Below, one piece after another: positions 44,259 to 55,700 of a DNA stretch of 64,000 nt; the stretch's first letter is position 1, and every line of letters starts with the position of its first letter. A model generated the notes under the pieces. The model was not told the DNA's origin. It was given only the letters and a program-made list of their open reading frames with translations, and searched no databases. The position numbers and the translations under genes were made by a program. Location of the stretch: contig CM075353.1 of NCBI GenBank assembly GCA_037693485.1, positions 111,620,501 to 111,684,500 on the forward strand. Reading direction: 5' to 3'. Origin of the DNA: Kitagawia praeruptora. Its lineage: Eukaryota; Streptophyta; Magnoliopsida; Apiales; Apiaceae.

Positions 44259-47199
44259 CCTCCAATTTCAAATCATTTGTCATTTTCCTTATTAACAACA
44301 TACCGAAGTGCTACCAATTTGCTCCCGGATCAAACAGAGACCCAGCTCGCTATCAATCAAGAACGAGGCCAATCTTTCTCAAGATCTTCAACCTTTCTTC
44401 ATCAAAAAGTAAGTTTCTCTCTCTTGTTCTTCATTTGAATGCATGTGTAGTTTATAATTCCGTAAATTTTTGCTGATAATTGCATGCGATGCGAGCCTGA
44501 TTAATTGCGACCCCACACACTTAATTTTACGCTGCGAGCCCGGCCTCGCTTACCTTGAGAACACGAACCCCTTAGTAAGTAGGCCTACGATCTCAAAATA
44601 AAGTAGTTATGCGACCCCCTATTCTTCATGTACAAAGTAAGAACACTTAGAGCCTTCTCTTTAAACATTTTTTCTTCTTTTATCTTCTCTGATATTCTGT
44701 AAGTGCACACACTAATATTCCACCATCTTTTCAGATGTCTAGCGATAGCTCAAGGACTCCTTCACCTCTCCCTCACATCTCCATTAGCGAACAAGCGGCC
44801 GCGAACATTGCGAAGGCCACAAGTGCGAGCACCCACTCCTTCAAACTATACATGGATCCTCAATGGTCCCAAGAGGAATTTACCCGAGAGACTCCTTTAA
44901 CAACATGGAGAACACGACGACCTTCCACCTCGCAGAGCCATTCTATTGATTTCCCTTCGAGCTCAATAAATCCAGCATCTTTAACCATTCCTCCCTCCTC
45001 AGTTCAAGGCGAGGTCGACAAACTGTTAAGGAAAGGACAAGAATTCTTTTCCAACTTCCCCAAACCTCTTTCTCCTCTCAACAAGAGTCTCCTCAACATA
45101 AGTCCCATAATATTGACCAGCACCTCATCAATAGACTCACTTGGCCACGCTTACTACGAGATCGAGGGTGGAGGTGACAACGAGGCAAACTCTGATGACT
45201 CGGACTACGAGGAACCTAGCTCTGATGATGGCGGTCTAGATGAAGTGGCCAAGGTTGTTAACTTCGAAGATTACAACTACGTGCCTGAAGCTTCCCCACA
45301 ACCTTACATACCGACCCCTCAACCAGAGCTAGAGGGTACCATCTATGTTGGGGGACCTCGCCCTGAAGACATTGAAGAGGGCTCGAAAGTAAAGCCTGGT
45401 CAACCTCGCATCTTGGGATGCAGGGACTTGTCCACAATTCTTAATACTGAATCCTTGAAAAAGGCGGTCGACACATACAGACCCGAAGGCAAAATCATTC
45501 TGCCAAAGGCTTCAATGCGATGCTATCGCTTCAATTATACAGAAAATGGAGGAAGGGTACCTCGCATGGTGTTGTCATCCGCCATGATGAAAATCGGTGT
45601 CTCCTCGCCTCTCCATCCATTCATCAGAGACGTGTGCGAGACCTATCACCTTGCTCCTATCCAAATCAATCCCAATGGTTATAGAGCGATGATAGCCCTC
45701 TACATTATCTATCATAAGTTGAGATATCCTCCCCTCGATGCAAGGACTATGGGCTATTTTTTACAATTGAAGAGATGTGGACCATCTGACTTCGGCTATG
45801 TCTACTTCTCGGTCTGGCCAGAGTTTAACAAGAAAAACCTTTACCACAGCGCTCCAAGTAACGCGGGCTCATGGAAAGGGCCTTATCTTTACGTCCACGA
45901 GGTGCCCAGAATAAAGACTTCATTCAACTATCTTCCAGTAGGCAAAGTGCGAACCGTCCTTAAGGGCGAAGAAAAAACACGAGCTGATGATGTGTTGAAG
46001 ATGCCTCGTGAAGACAGGAATGTTCGAACCCTCCTTTCCTTAGAAAACCTGATCGAATGCAAATTCCTAAAGGAGGGGATCGTGCTTCCCTCTGAGGTAG
46101 GTTCTTCAAAAGCGAGGAAGGCCTCGCTAAAAAGAAAAACGCGAGAGGAGGCCTCGTCCTCTAAGGTGGCAATGGAAGAGAGTAAGAATACGTTATACTG
46201 TAGTTCAATAACTTCTTCATAGTAATTGTCTTTTACTGTCTTCGTATTTTTTACTGTTAATAATCATCTAACTGTATTTCTCTCCTTTTTGTAGATATGT
46301 CAGGCAAAGGTGGTCGCAGGCCTCCCTTTTGTACAAAGAACAAAGAGGCTCCTATTGAAAACCCCATAGCCACTCCATCCAAGAAAAGAAACGAGCTCAC
46401 TCCTCCTCCCCATCCATCAATCACTGCCCGGGTCGCTCCTCAACCTCCACAAACGACCCCTGATCACGTTTCAAAAAAGCGCAAGACTGGCTCGCTGCCT
46501 CAGGTGACAAAACCTACGGATACCACACCAGTACACCATCTATATGCTAAGCATGGATACACTCATGCCACTGAAGAAGAGTGTACTGAGTGGGTGGGTG
46601 CAGAGTTGATAGAAAATTCTGAGGCAGTTTCCAAATGCCTAGCTGAGGGCTTCATTCGCCAAGCCTCGCATCTTCGAGAGCTAAAACAAGTTGTCTCCGC
46701 CAATGATAGGCTGGAAAAAGAGCTAAAGTCCTTGAAAGCCAAGGATGAGGAAGAAAAGAAGCTTATGGCGGAGAATTATAAACGAATCCTGAAGACTGAG
46801 ACAGCGACCCTTCAGTCCGAGCTAAAGAAAATCAATGATGAGAAAGCAGCCCTCCATAAGGGTTTGAACGAGGCGGAGCTACATGAGGAGGAGCTGAAGA
46901 AGATTCATATGGAGGAGCTAGCAAAACTGAAGGAGGAGCTCGCTGCTGCCCAAGCCAACCGGGAGGACATCGAGGTGGCCGCTCAAGCTGACTTTATGAA
47001 GAACTTCATTAGGAAGGTTCCCAGTTTTGACTGGTCGCAGCTCGGTCCTGGTAACGCTGAGTACGCATCTGACCTTTGTAAGGAAATTGCGGAAGAGGAT
47101 GCGAACGAGGCAGCCAGGCTAGCTAGCGAGGCTGCTAAGACTGATGCTGACAACCAGGAGAAACCAAGTGAAGACAAACCCTCAGAACCTGTTGCATAA
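44251..47199 (+). CDS. Plus-strand extra gene of the Tat element, two predicted introns, about 783 aa
   Basis: The TATA box (44251) is followed by a leader intron 44409-44734 (GTAAGTTT to TTTTCAG), then ATG at 44735 directly after the acceptor. Exon 44735-46181 ends at donor GTAAGAAT. A 113-bp intron (46182-46294, acceptor TTTTTGTAG) joins in frame to exon 46295-47199. Exon 1 has a Ser/Pro-rich start, an acidic DDSDYEEPSSDDG stretch, and a globular core (SSAMMKIGVSSPLHPFIRDV, GPSDFGYVYFSVWPEF) of the plant 'putative gypsy-type transposon' (Transposase_28) kind. Exon 2 has KKRKTGS-type basic signals and a long Glu/Lys coiled coil (about 46670-46990). It lies opposite pol. Antisense extra genes are known in Tat elements such as maize Grande. 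Function is unknown. Without splicing the two frames would be separate proteins of 495 and 300 aa. Confidence 0.65.
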
Positions 47200-47926
47200 T
47201 TATTTTGATCTTCTGAACTGGGGATGCGGACACCCCTTGAATGTCTCGCGAGTTGTAATATTTTTCTGATAACTTTTGATAACTTTGAAGTATGTTGGGC
47301 TCGCGTAGCGACCCAGTAACTGTTTGTCAACTTTTAACAATTTACATTAACTGTCTTCATTTCTCCATGTCTTGTATTTGCTTTATAGCTTGCCTTCTTT
47401 ATGTTTCTGAAATATTATCCTCGCAGCCGCGAAGCTTTCCTTGTAGAATTTGTAGCTTTTTCTTTTTAAATTGCTAAACTTCAAGGTGGACCTTGTCTCC
47501 TTAGGATCAAAACTTGCAATGCCTTCCTTGCGAGGTCGCAGATACGATCCGGAGATTGAGGTCGCACCTTGACTTCTTTTTCTTTGAGGGGATACTTTTT
47601 AACTAAACTTTGAAGACATTCCCTCAGGTCGCAGTAAGTGCACGCTCGCGACCTCGTTGACCTGAAGGGTGTTCGGCCTCGCATACGCTGTGCTGGCCTA
47701 GTCCTGAAAAATTTTTAACACTGACAAAAGAATAAAATTGCACAACTTTTTTGGAGAACAAATTTCATAAATATAAATACTAGGGACAAAGCCCAACTAG
47801 GGACAAAGCCCAACTTTCATTACATCATAACGAGGAGGTGTCTATATGATCACTACCCCCCGAGTACTTTGTATGAATTTATTCATGCTAAGTAGTAGTA
47901 GATGGAGACCACCAGGAGCGAAGCTT
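47200..47926. other. Tat non-coding region between the plus-strand gene and pol
   Basis: Rich in CCTCGC/GCGAGGTCGC words. A 17-bp unit (AGGGACAAAGCCCAACT) is duplicated at 47782-47814. No gene. Confidence 0.5.
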
Positions 47927-48530
47927 CTACTGATAATATTTTCTCAAATGTTCTGCATTCCAGGCTCGTGGCATGACCTTATCATCCATATCAGTTAGAT
48001 AATAAGTCCCTTCATTAATGACACCATAAACTTTATAGGGCCCTTCCCAATTGGCTCCAAAGACCCCATGAGACGAGACCTTAGTGTTAGGCATCACTCT
48101 CCTAAGCACCAAGTCCCCCACACGAAGATGAGGCACGCGAACCTTTCCATTATAATACCTTGCGGCCCGCCTTTTGATAAGCCGCGAGCCTTAACTGAGC
48201 CTCTTCTCTTGACTCTTGAATCATGTCTAAGTAGAGCCTGTGATTGACCTCGTTTGACTTGGGGTCGTAATGTTCCCTTCTGAACCAGCCTGACCCTACT
48301 TCCACGGGCACCATGGCCTCGCACCCATATGTCAAAGAAAATGGAGTTTCACCTGTGGTAGATCTTGGGGTCGTGTTGTATGACCACAAGACTTTTGGTA
48401 GCTTCTCAGGCCAATTACCCTTACTTTCCTCCAACTTAGCTTTTAGGGTATGCTTGATGATTTTGTTGATGGCCTCGGTTTGTCCATTTGTCTGAGGGTG
48501 ACTCACAGCAGAGAAACTTTTCTTGATTCC
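47927..48530 (-). pseudogene. int: Tat-lineage integrase, C-terminal half (downstream of the Copia insertion)
   Basis: Minus strand from 48530 continues the integrase core after the Copia insertion: HPQTNGQTEAIN with the catalytic Glu, then NWPEKLPKVLWSYNTTPRST and TGETPFSLTYG, the wording of Tat elements. A frameshift near 48150-48165 separates this from the last part (48136 to 47927: GDLVLRRVMP, ANWEGPYKVYGV, ending WNAEHLRKYYQ). The end matches the usual end of Tat pol. With the insertion and the frameshift it is dead. Confidence 0.88.
48526..48530. repeat. Left TSD of the Sirevirus-type element (ATTCC)
   Basis: ATTCC directly before the 5' LTR; repeated at 63161-63165 directly after the 3' LTR. 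Confidence 0.95.
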
Positions 48531-49582
48531 TGAAAGGCAGAGTGTATTAACTTGTAACACTATAACTAATGTAACTCAATTAAAAGAAAAGATACTTAAC
48601 CAGAAGACAATCAAGAACAAGAAGTCACAAGGAATCAACACTAAATGAAGACAAGGTAATTGATACAATTGAACATGTTAACTATGATCAAGCCAAGAAG
48701 AAATCATTGAGAGAAGTTCAAGTCAAAGTTGTTCAGGCCTCAGTGATTTGAGAATTCGAGAATCAAGATCATAACTATCAGTATCAACAAGACCAATTGA
48801 TTTCAAGTGAACAAGAAGGAAAGCAAATATTGGAAAGCCAAGTTACTAAGTGAATATGGTAATTTATTCAAGAAGCAGAAACACTATCAAGACTAGTCAC
48901 TTATGAACCAGACCAGTGCATCAAGTGTCAGGACATTGATAGCAAGTTTATGTCAGTAATAAAGATCCATATTCAAGAGCTTGTAGAAGAACAAAGAAGA
49001 TATGAAGATATCACAAGCTCAAGATGTGCATTGTAGTTTCAAGTTGAAGACCAGAATATTTTCTAAGTATTAAATGTTCTAGATGGCTAAGTCGAAATTC
49101 TCAAGTAGAAATTCTACTTAGAATTTCGAGATGGCTAAGTAGAAATTCTCAAGTAGAAGTTCTACTTAGAGTGCAGCTTCAACATGACACATGGCATCTT
49201 CTGATTGGCAGATTTCCAAGCTTTCAAGATAAGACAAGATTTATGTGGACATCATTGGGCCACGTACATCTTAGTCTTTGAAGACTACAGGTCATAGATT
49301 ACATGTAGTATAAATAGAAGCACTTGTGTAATGTTTTAGTTAGTGAGCAATATTGAGAAAAACACAAGAAAAAGAGAGAGAGTATTCACAGAGCTTAGAA
49401 TCATTCACTTCTCTCTGAACTTCTGTTATACTTTGTAATGAATGTTGTAGCAACCTTTTCAAGTTATATATAAAGAAATATATTCCTTGAATCTGTGTGT
49501 TCATTTATTGCATCGTATTTATTGCTTCTCAAAATCGAAAAGTTGTATTCACCCCCCCTCTACAACACATTTGGACCTAACA
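48531..49582 (+). repeat. 5' LTR of the Sirevirus-type element, 1,052 bp
   Basis: TGAAAGGCAGAGTG to TTTGGACCTAACA. TATAAATA lies at 49309-49316. A direct pair of ~49-bp units with GATGGCTAAGT, TCAAGTAGAA and TTCTACTTAGA (49082-49172) lies upstream of the TATA box, and the units contain short inverted pairs (AAGTAGAAATTCTACTT). An AAGAAAAAGAGAGAGAG tract follows the TATA box. Confidence 0.95.
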
Positions 49583-49584
49583 AT

Positions 49585-49596
49585 TGGTATCAGAGC
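49585..49596 (+). other. Primer-binding site (initiator-Met tRNA)
   Basis: TGGTATCAGAGC, a full match to the canonical plant copia site, two bases inside the 5' LTR. Confidence 0.93.
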
Positions 49597-50086
49597 GGAT
49601 GTTTAACATACAAAACATAGATCCTTGTGTTTGATAGAAGAATCGTGAGTTTTCATTTTCTAGATCTACTTTTCATTTTTTTCGAAAAGTATGCTTTAAT
49701 TCGTTTCCAGTGAAAACTCATCCGGGAAAAATTATTTAAATACTCCAGGTGTGATTATTTGGCTTGGGTGTATTTTAATTAATTTTTGTGAATTAATCTG
49801 GGTTCATTGATATTTGGTGTTCTTGAGTGTTCATCATTTGTTCGTGTCAAAGAAGATAACCCAACAACTTTTTGATCTCCTTTTTCAAACAAATAAGATA
49901 GTCAAAAAGGTGTTTTTGTACTTTTGATTTGATTATTATTCCTTAGCCGAAAGCAAAAGAAAGTGTACTCAGTGCTTAGCAAGTGGGTTAGTCACTTTCG
50001 GTGTGTAAAGTAATCAAAAGTCAAAAAGGTGATATTGTTTATTCAATATTAAAGTAATCTGCAGAAAAATTATTCTAAGGACAAAA

Positions 50087-50270
50087 GTTCTACATAGAAT
50101 TTCTACTTGAGATTTTCTACATAGAATTTCGACTTGGACAATTTCTACTTGGTGAATTTCGACTTGGACAATTTCTACTTAAGAAAAATTTCGACTTGAG
50201 CAAAATTTCTACTTAGAGAAATTTCGACTTGGCAGAAGTTCTACATAGATATTCTACATAGCCTAGTCTT
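50087..50270 (+). repeat. Leader array of TTTCTACTT / TTTCGACTT motifs
   Basis: About ten variants of AATTTC(T/G)ACTTGG and TTCTACATAGA in 180 bases, just upstream of gag. The same word family occurs in the LTR (49082-49172) and in the pol-ORF3 spacer. Confidence 0.75.
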
Positions 50271-50305
50271 GGGTACTTAGAAATTTTTTAGTGACAAGAT
50301 TTGAA

Positions 50306-52756
50306 ATGGCTCCTAAAAATTCTTTCAAGATCCCAATGTTCAACCGAGATCACTATGAAGAATGGGTTTTCAGAATGAGACTCTACTTAGAGACTATTAA
50401 CCCTGAGTATCTGGAAGTCCTTGAAAAGGGTAAATTTGTTCCAATGAAAGCTATTCCTGAGCGTACGGAAGGAGAGGAGGTTATACCTGCTCGGTCTGAG
50501 CCTAAAAAGGCAGCGGACTTTACGGATGCTGACAAGGAGCAAATAGCTTATGATACTTCTGTAAGACAAACCTTGATGGAATCTCTTGATCATGAAATGT
50601 TCAACATAGTCAAAGGTTTGAATACAGCAAAGAAGATTTGGGACAAGATAGAAGTTGTCATGGAAGGATCTGCAGAGGTCAGAAGCAACAAGACACTTAT
50701 ACTCAAGATGGAGTATGACACCTTTAGAATACGAAAGGGAGAAAGCATAACAGATATCTACCTACGATTCAGTCAGTTGGTATTGGATTTGAATCTGAGA
50801 GGTGTTACTCTCCCCATGGTTGAAACCAATACAAGATATTTGAGGAACCAGCCAAAGAGCATTGAACATAGAGTCTACGCAATCAGAGAAACCAGAGATT
50901 TGCATACAACTTCTCTGGAAGAATATTATGGAATTCTGAAGACCTATGAGCTGGAAACTCTTCAAGATCAAGCATGGGACAATGATTCAAAGGGAAAAGA
51001 AACTGCATCAGGATTAGTTGCTGATGAGGAAGAGTCTAAGAAGGCAATGGTTGCAGCAAAGCCTAAATCATCACCTGCACCACATCAAGTTGATAATGAT
51101 GACGAGTGTGCATCTAACAGTGATGATGACTACTTCACCCAAGAAGAGCTGGACAACATGGACGATAGTGTCGTGGCATACATGGCAAGGAAGTTTAGCA
51201 ATATGAGATTCAGAAAGAGCAACCGACCACAAAGAAATTCTTCATCTTATTATCGGGCTGCTAAGGGAGGTGGTAGTTCATCAGGCTACAAAAGCAAAGG
51301 CAAGAGTACCAGCTACAAATCTCCGTTGGATTTCAAGATGAAGTTCAATTGCTATAATTGTGGTGAACCTGGACATTTTGCCTCGGACTGCAAAAAGCCT
51401 AAACAGACTTATCCAAAAGAGACATTTGAAGCCCTCAAAAGCAAGTATGAATCGCTGGTGAAAGAAAAACATGGTAAAAGAGCTTTAGTAGTAACAGAAG
51501 GAAGAGCTTGGGATGATTCAGATGAGGAAGATGTTACTCATGTAGCAAACTTTGCGCTCATGGCTGAGACATCAGAGGAACCAGAGGTACCTGTTCTAAC
51601 CCTTAAAGTAGAAATGTCTATTGATGATTATAAGGAACAGAACGGCGCTCTTAGCGAAGAGATCTACATGTTGTGCAAAAGCCTAGACACTTCTCAAAAG
51701 GAACAGAAAACACTTGTCGCCAAAAGCAGAATGCTTGAGGCAAAAGTGGAAGAGTTAGAGGCTGCTTGCACTGTAGATACTTCCCTAAGAGATTTTATTA
51801 AATCTTTGGAACACAAGCTCGTCCTTAAGGCAGAAATAGAATCATGTTTAAGGAACAAACTAGCTGAGTTAGAAACTAAATGTGAAGCTTACAAACTAGC
51901 TGCTAGTAAAGTGTATGTAGATAATGAGGTATTTAAGAAGATAACTGGAGTAGGTGTAGGACTTGATTATTCTAACCTTTCTAATAAAGAAGGGAAGAGA
52001 CCTATTGACTCTAGTTCCAGTGACCTTAAAAATGAAATTCCTAGCATTTTTAAATCTTCTGTCAAACCCATCTACAAACACCTTGTTCCTAGAATAGAAG
52101 AAGAAGAAGAGACTGAATTGATAGCTAGATATGAGATTGAGATGGAAGATCGTCAGAAAGCACAACCTATAACTCCTATTAAACAAGTTAAAATCAATTT
52201 CCCTAGTGATGAATCTAGACTAGGAATAGGAGCTAAGGCTGTGAAACAACAAGGGAAGAAAGGCATAAAAGAGGTTAAGGCTGAACGAATAAAGAAAGCA
52301 TGTTATCACTGCAAATCTACTGAACATCTTTCTTATGCATGTAAAGCTAACATAAATGTTCCTGCTGCACATGCCATGCCTGTCACACATACAATGAATA
52401 ATCTGCATCAGAATCATGCACAGTGTGGTCAACCTAATTGTATGCCATGCACTTTTAATGTCATGCAAACTTTTGTGAATTTAATGAATGCATCTAGCCA
52501 GTCATGCTCAAATACTGCTGCTAGTTCAAACAACAAAAAGAAGTTTGGGAGAGCCAAGACTGTCAGTCCTCCTAAAGTTAGGAGTGACAAACCTTCTCCT
52601 AGGACTGATAAATATGTCAAGTCTGAGAAAGGAAAGGAGGAAGTCGAAAGCTCTAGTTATGTTAAGAAAAGTGCATCTCCTGTTGTTAAATCTGTTGATT
52701 CTAAATCTTATCGAAAAGCCGGGCCCAATCAAAGTTGGGTTCCGAAGAAAGTCTAA
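50306..52756 (+). CDS. gag: Gag of the Sirevirus-type element, 816 aa
   Basis: Starts at the first ATG (MAPKNSFKIPMFNRDHYEEW), the usual copia-gag opening. The frame is open 5 codons further upstream without an ATG. The N-terminal UBN2-type capsid region runs to about residue 215 (ILKMEYDTFRIRKGESITDI; LEEYYGILKTYELE). An acidic stretch follows, then a zinc knuckle CYNCGEPGHFASDC (about 348-361). Next come WDDSDEEDVTHVANFALMA, a long coiled coil (about 440-550), a second zinc knuckle CYHCKSTEHLSYAC (about 665-678) and a Lys/Ser-rich tail ending GPNQSWVPKKV. It packages element RNA into particles. It is longer than ordinary copia gag and matches Sirevirus gag in layout. No break is seen. Confidence 0.93.
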   Translation: MAPKNSFKIPMFNRDHYEEWVFRMRLYLETINPEYLEVLEKGKFVPMKAIPERTEGEEVIPARSEPKKAADFTDADKEQIAYDTSVRQTLMESLDHEMFNIVKGLNTAKKIWDKIEVVMEGSAEVRSNKTLILKMEYDTFRIRKGESITDIYLRFSQLVLDLNLRGVTLPMVETNTRYLRNQPKSIEHRVYAIRETRDLHTTSLEEYYGILKTYELETLQDQAWDNDSKGKETASGLVADEEESKKAMVAAKPKSSPAPHQVDNDDECASNSDDDYFTQEELDNMDDSVVAYMARKFSNMRFRKSNRPQRNSSSYYRAAKGGGSSSGYKSKGKSTSYKSPLDFKMKFNCYNCGEPGHFASDCKKPKQTYPKETFEALKSKYESLVKEKHGKRALVVTEGRAWDDSDEEDVTHVANFALMAETSEEPEVPVLTLKVEMSIDDYKEQNGALSEEIYMLCKSLDTSQKEQKTLVAKSRMLEAKVEELEAACTVDTSLRDFIKSLEHKLVLKAEIESCLRNKLAELETKCEAYKLAASKVYVDNEVFKKITGVGVGLDYSNLSNKEGKRPIDSSSSDLKNEIPSIFKSSVKPIYKHLVPRIEEEEETELIARYEIEMEDRQKAQPITPIKQVKINFPSDESRLGIGAKAVKQQGKKGIKEVKAERIKKACYHCKSTEHLSYACKANINVPAAHAMPVTHTMNNLHQNHAQCGQPNCMPCTFNVMQTFVNLMNASSQSCSNTAASSNNKKKFGRAKTVSPPKVRSDKPSPRTDKYVKSEKGKEEVESSSYVKKSASPVVKSVDSKSYRKAGPNQSWVPKKV

Positions 52757-55700
52757 TCAATCTGTTATTGCAGGGCATTAAGCAAAAGAGAAATAAAGTT
52801 ATATGGGTGCTAGACAGTGGAGCATCGAGGCATATGACTGGAGACAAGTCCCTGCTTACAGAGTTGGTTATGAAAGCTGGCCCTTATGTTACCTTTGGAG
52901 ATGACAGCATAGGTGTGACAAAGGGATATGGCAAACTGAAAACTGGCAATGTCATCATTGAAGATATTTCCTATGTTGAGGGATTAAAGCATAATTTGTT
53001 GAGTATCAGTCAATTCTGTGACAAAGGTTACGAAATTGTCTTCAACAAGAAAGGTGTATCAATCACTCACATCAAGGAAGGTTCACTGGCTTTGAGAGGA
53101 GTTCGAAAGGCAGATCTTTTTGTTGCAGACATGGATTCAGCAAATCAGAATGAAGTCACCTGTTTCTACAGCAAAGCTTCGGATGATGAAAGCTGGTTAT
53201 GGCACAAAAAGTTATCTCACTTAAACTTCAAAACGATGAATGCTCTCGCGAGGCGAGAATTGGTGAGAGATCTACCTCAAATGGAGTTCGCTCCGAAAGG
53301 ACTCTGTGAAGCCTGTGAAATGGGAAAGTCAAAACGAGCATCGCATAAAAGCAAAGAAATTTCTAGTATCACTGAGCCTCTGCAACTTCTTCATATGGAT
53401 TTGTTTGGCCCAGTGAATGTCCTATCTTTGTCTAGGAAAAGATATGCTTTGGTAATTGTGGATGACTTCTCTAAGTATACATGGGTATTGTTCGCAATGA
53501 CGAAAGACGAAGTACCTTTCCTAATCATTGATCACATCACTCAAATTGAGAATGTTTCAACACTTACTGTGAAGACGATTAGATCAGACAATGGCACTGA
53601 ATTTAAAAACGCAGTGCTAAATGACTTCTGTGTATCTAAGGGAATACGTCGTCAGTACTCAGCCCCGAGAACTCCACAACAGAATGGAGTAGTTGAAAGG
53701 AAGAATAGAACATTGGTTGAAGCAGCAAGAACTTTGTTGTATGATTCGAAACTTCCTCTGTATTTCTGGGCAGAAGCAGTGAGTACCGTGTGTTACACTC
53801 AAAATCGATCCTTGATCATAAAAGATAAAGAAAAGACACCATGTGAGCTAATGAACGGCAGAAGACCAACAATCAAATATTTTCATGTATTCGGAGCAAA
53901 ATGCTATGTACTTATAGATGATGAAAATCTAAGCAAGTTTGCAGCAAAAGCTCGTGAAGGAATCTTTGTTGGTTACTCCACAGATGTGGTTGCAGCTTAT
54001 AGGGTGTTCTTAGTGAATGATCGAAAAGTGACTGAAAGCTACAACGTCAGATTCGACGATACCAAACTCTCATCAATTTCAAGAGATTCTAGTGAACCTG
54101 AGTCCCTAAAATTTCAGAATCTGGACTTAGAAGATCTTGAAGATGAACCTGAGTTGGTTGTCCCATTAAATGTTCCAAGTGTACGTGAAGAACCTGAGTC
54201 TAGTGAACAAGCTAATTCTACAAGATCAGGAGAGACATCTTCAGTACGAACCGGCAACAACTCAGGGGGAGTAAATAGCAGCTCAAGGACTACTGTTCAA
54301 GGCTCGAATCGAGTTGACTCTAGTTCTGTAGGAGCTGGCACTAACTCAGGGGGAGTTAGTGAAAGTGATCAAAGTAGTCAGCACCACAATTCAGAAAGTC
54401 ATGCTGAATCATCAAGACAATTTCCAAGAGAACGGGTATGGAATAGAGACCATCCGTTTGAATTAATTATTGGTGATCCAGATGCTGGTGTGTCTACTAG
54501 AAGAAATGCAAGAGCTGACCTGGCTAATATTTGCTTATTTTCTGGGTTCTTATCCAAGCTTGAACCTAAAGAAATAGAAGAAGCTCTTGGTGATGCTGAT
54601 TGGGTGATTGCAATGCAAGAGGAACTCAATCAGTTTGAAAGGCAGAAAGTTTGGAAACTGGTACCCCGACCAAAGAACAAATCAGTAATTGGAGCAAGGT
54701 GGGTATTCAGAAATAAAATGGATGAAAACGGACTTGTAACACGAAACAAGGCTCGTTTGGTTGCAAAAGGTTATTCTCAGCGAGAAGGAATTGATTATGA
54801 TGAGACCTATGCACCAGTTGCAAGACTTGAGGCAGTCAGGATGTTTTTGGCATTTGCAGCACATAAGAACTTCAAGGTTTTCCAGATGGATGTGAAAAGT
54901 GCCTTCCTGAACGGAGAGTTAGAAGAAGAAGTGTATCTGGAACAGCCGCCTGGTTTCATTGATCCAGAACTTGTAGATTTTGTGTATCTTCTCTTCAAAT
55001 CTGTCTATGGCCTCAGGCAATCCCCAAGATGTTGGTATGAAACCCTATCTGTATTCTTAATTGAAAGTGGTTTTACTAGGGGAGTAATTGACAAAACATT
55101 GTTCTATAAGAATGTGAAGAATGATCTAATACTTGTTCAAGTATATGTGGACGATATTATCTTTGGGTCATCGAATGAGCGCTTGTGCGAGAAATTTGCT
55201 AAGCTAATGCAAGACAAATACGAGATGAGCATGATGGGAGAGCTGTCCTTCTTCCTTGGATTACAGATCAGTCAGAGAAAAGATGGTATCTTTATCTGTC
55301 AATCCAAGTACGTCAGAGATTTACTCAAGAAGTATAATCTAGAAGATGCATCAGCAGCCAAGACTCCCATGGCAACAGCCACGAAGCTTGATGAAGACAA
55401 ATCAGGTAAATCAGTTGACATCACAAGCTATCGAGGTATGATTGGCTCACTTCTCTATTTAACTGCAAGTAGACCCGATATAATGTTCGCGACTTGTTTA
55501 TGTGCAAGGTTCCAAGCGGATCCTAGAGAATCACATCTCATAGCCGTCAAAAGAATTTTTAGGTATCTCAAGGGCACACCAAATCTAGGAATTTGGTACC
55601 CAAGAGATACAGGTTTTAATCTAATTGGCTATACGGATTCTGATTATGCAGGTTGCAGGATTGATAGGAAAAGCACATCTGGTGCTTGTCAATTTCTTGG

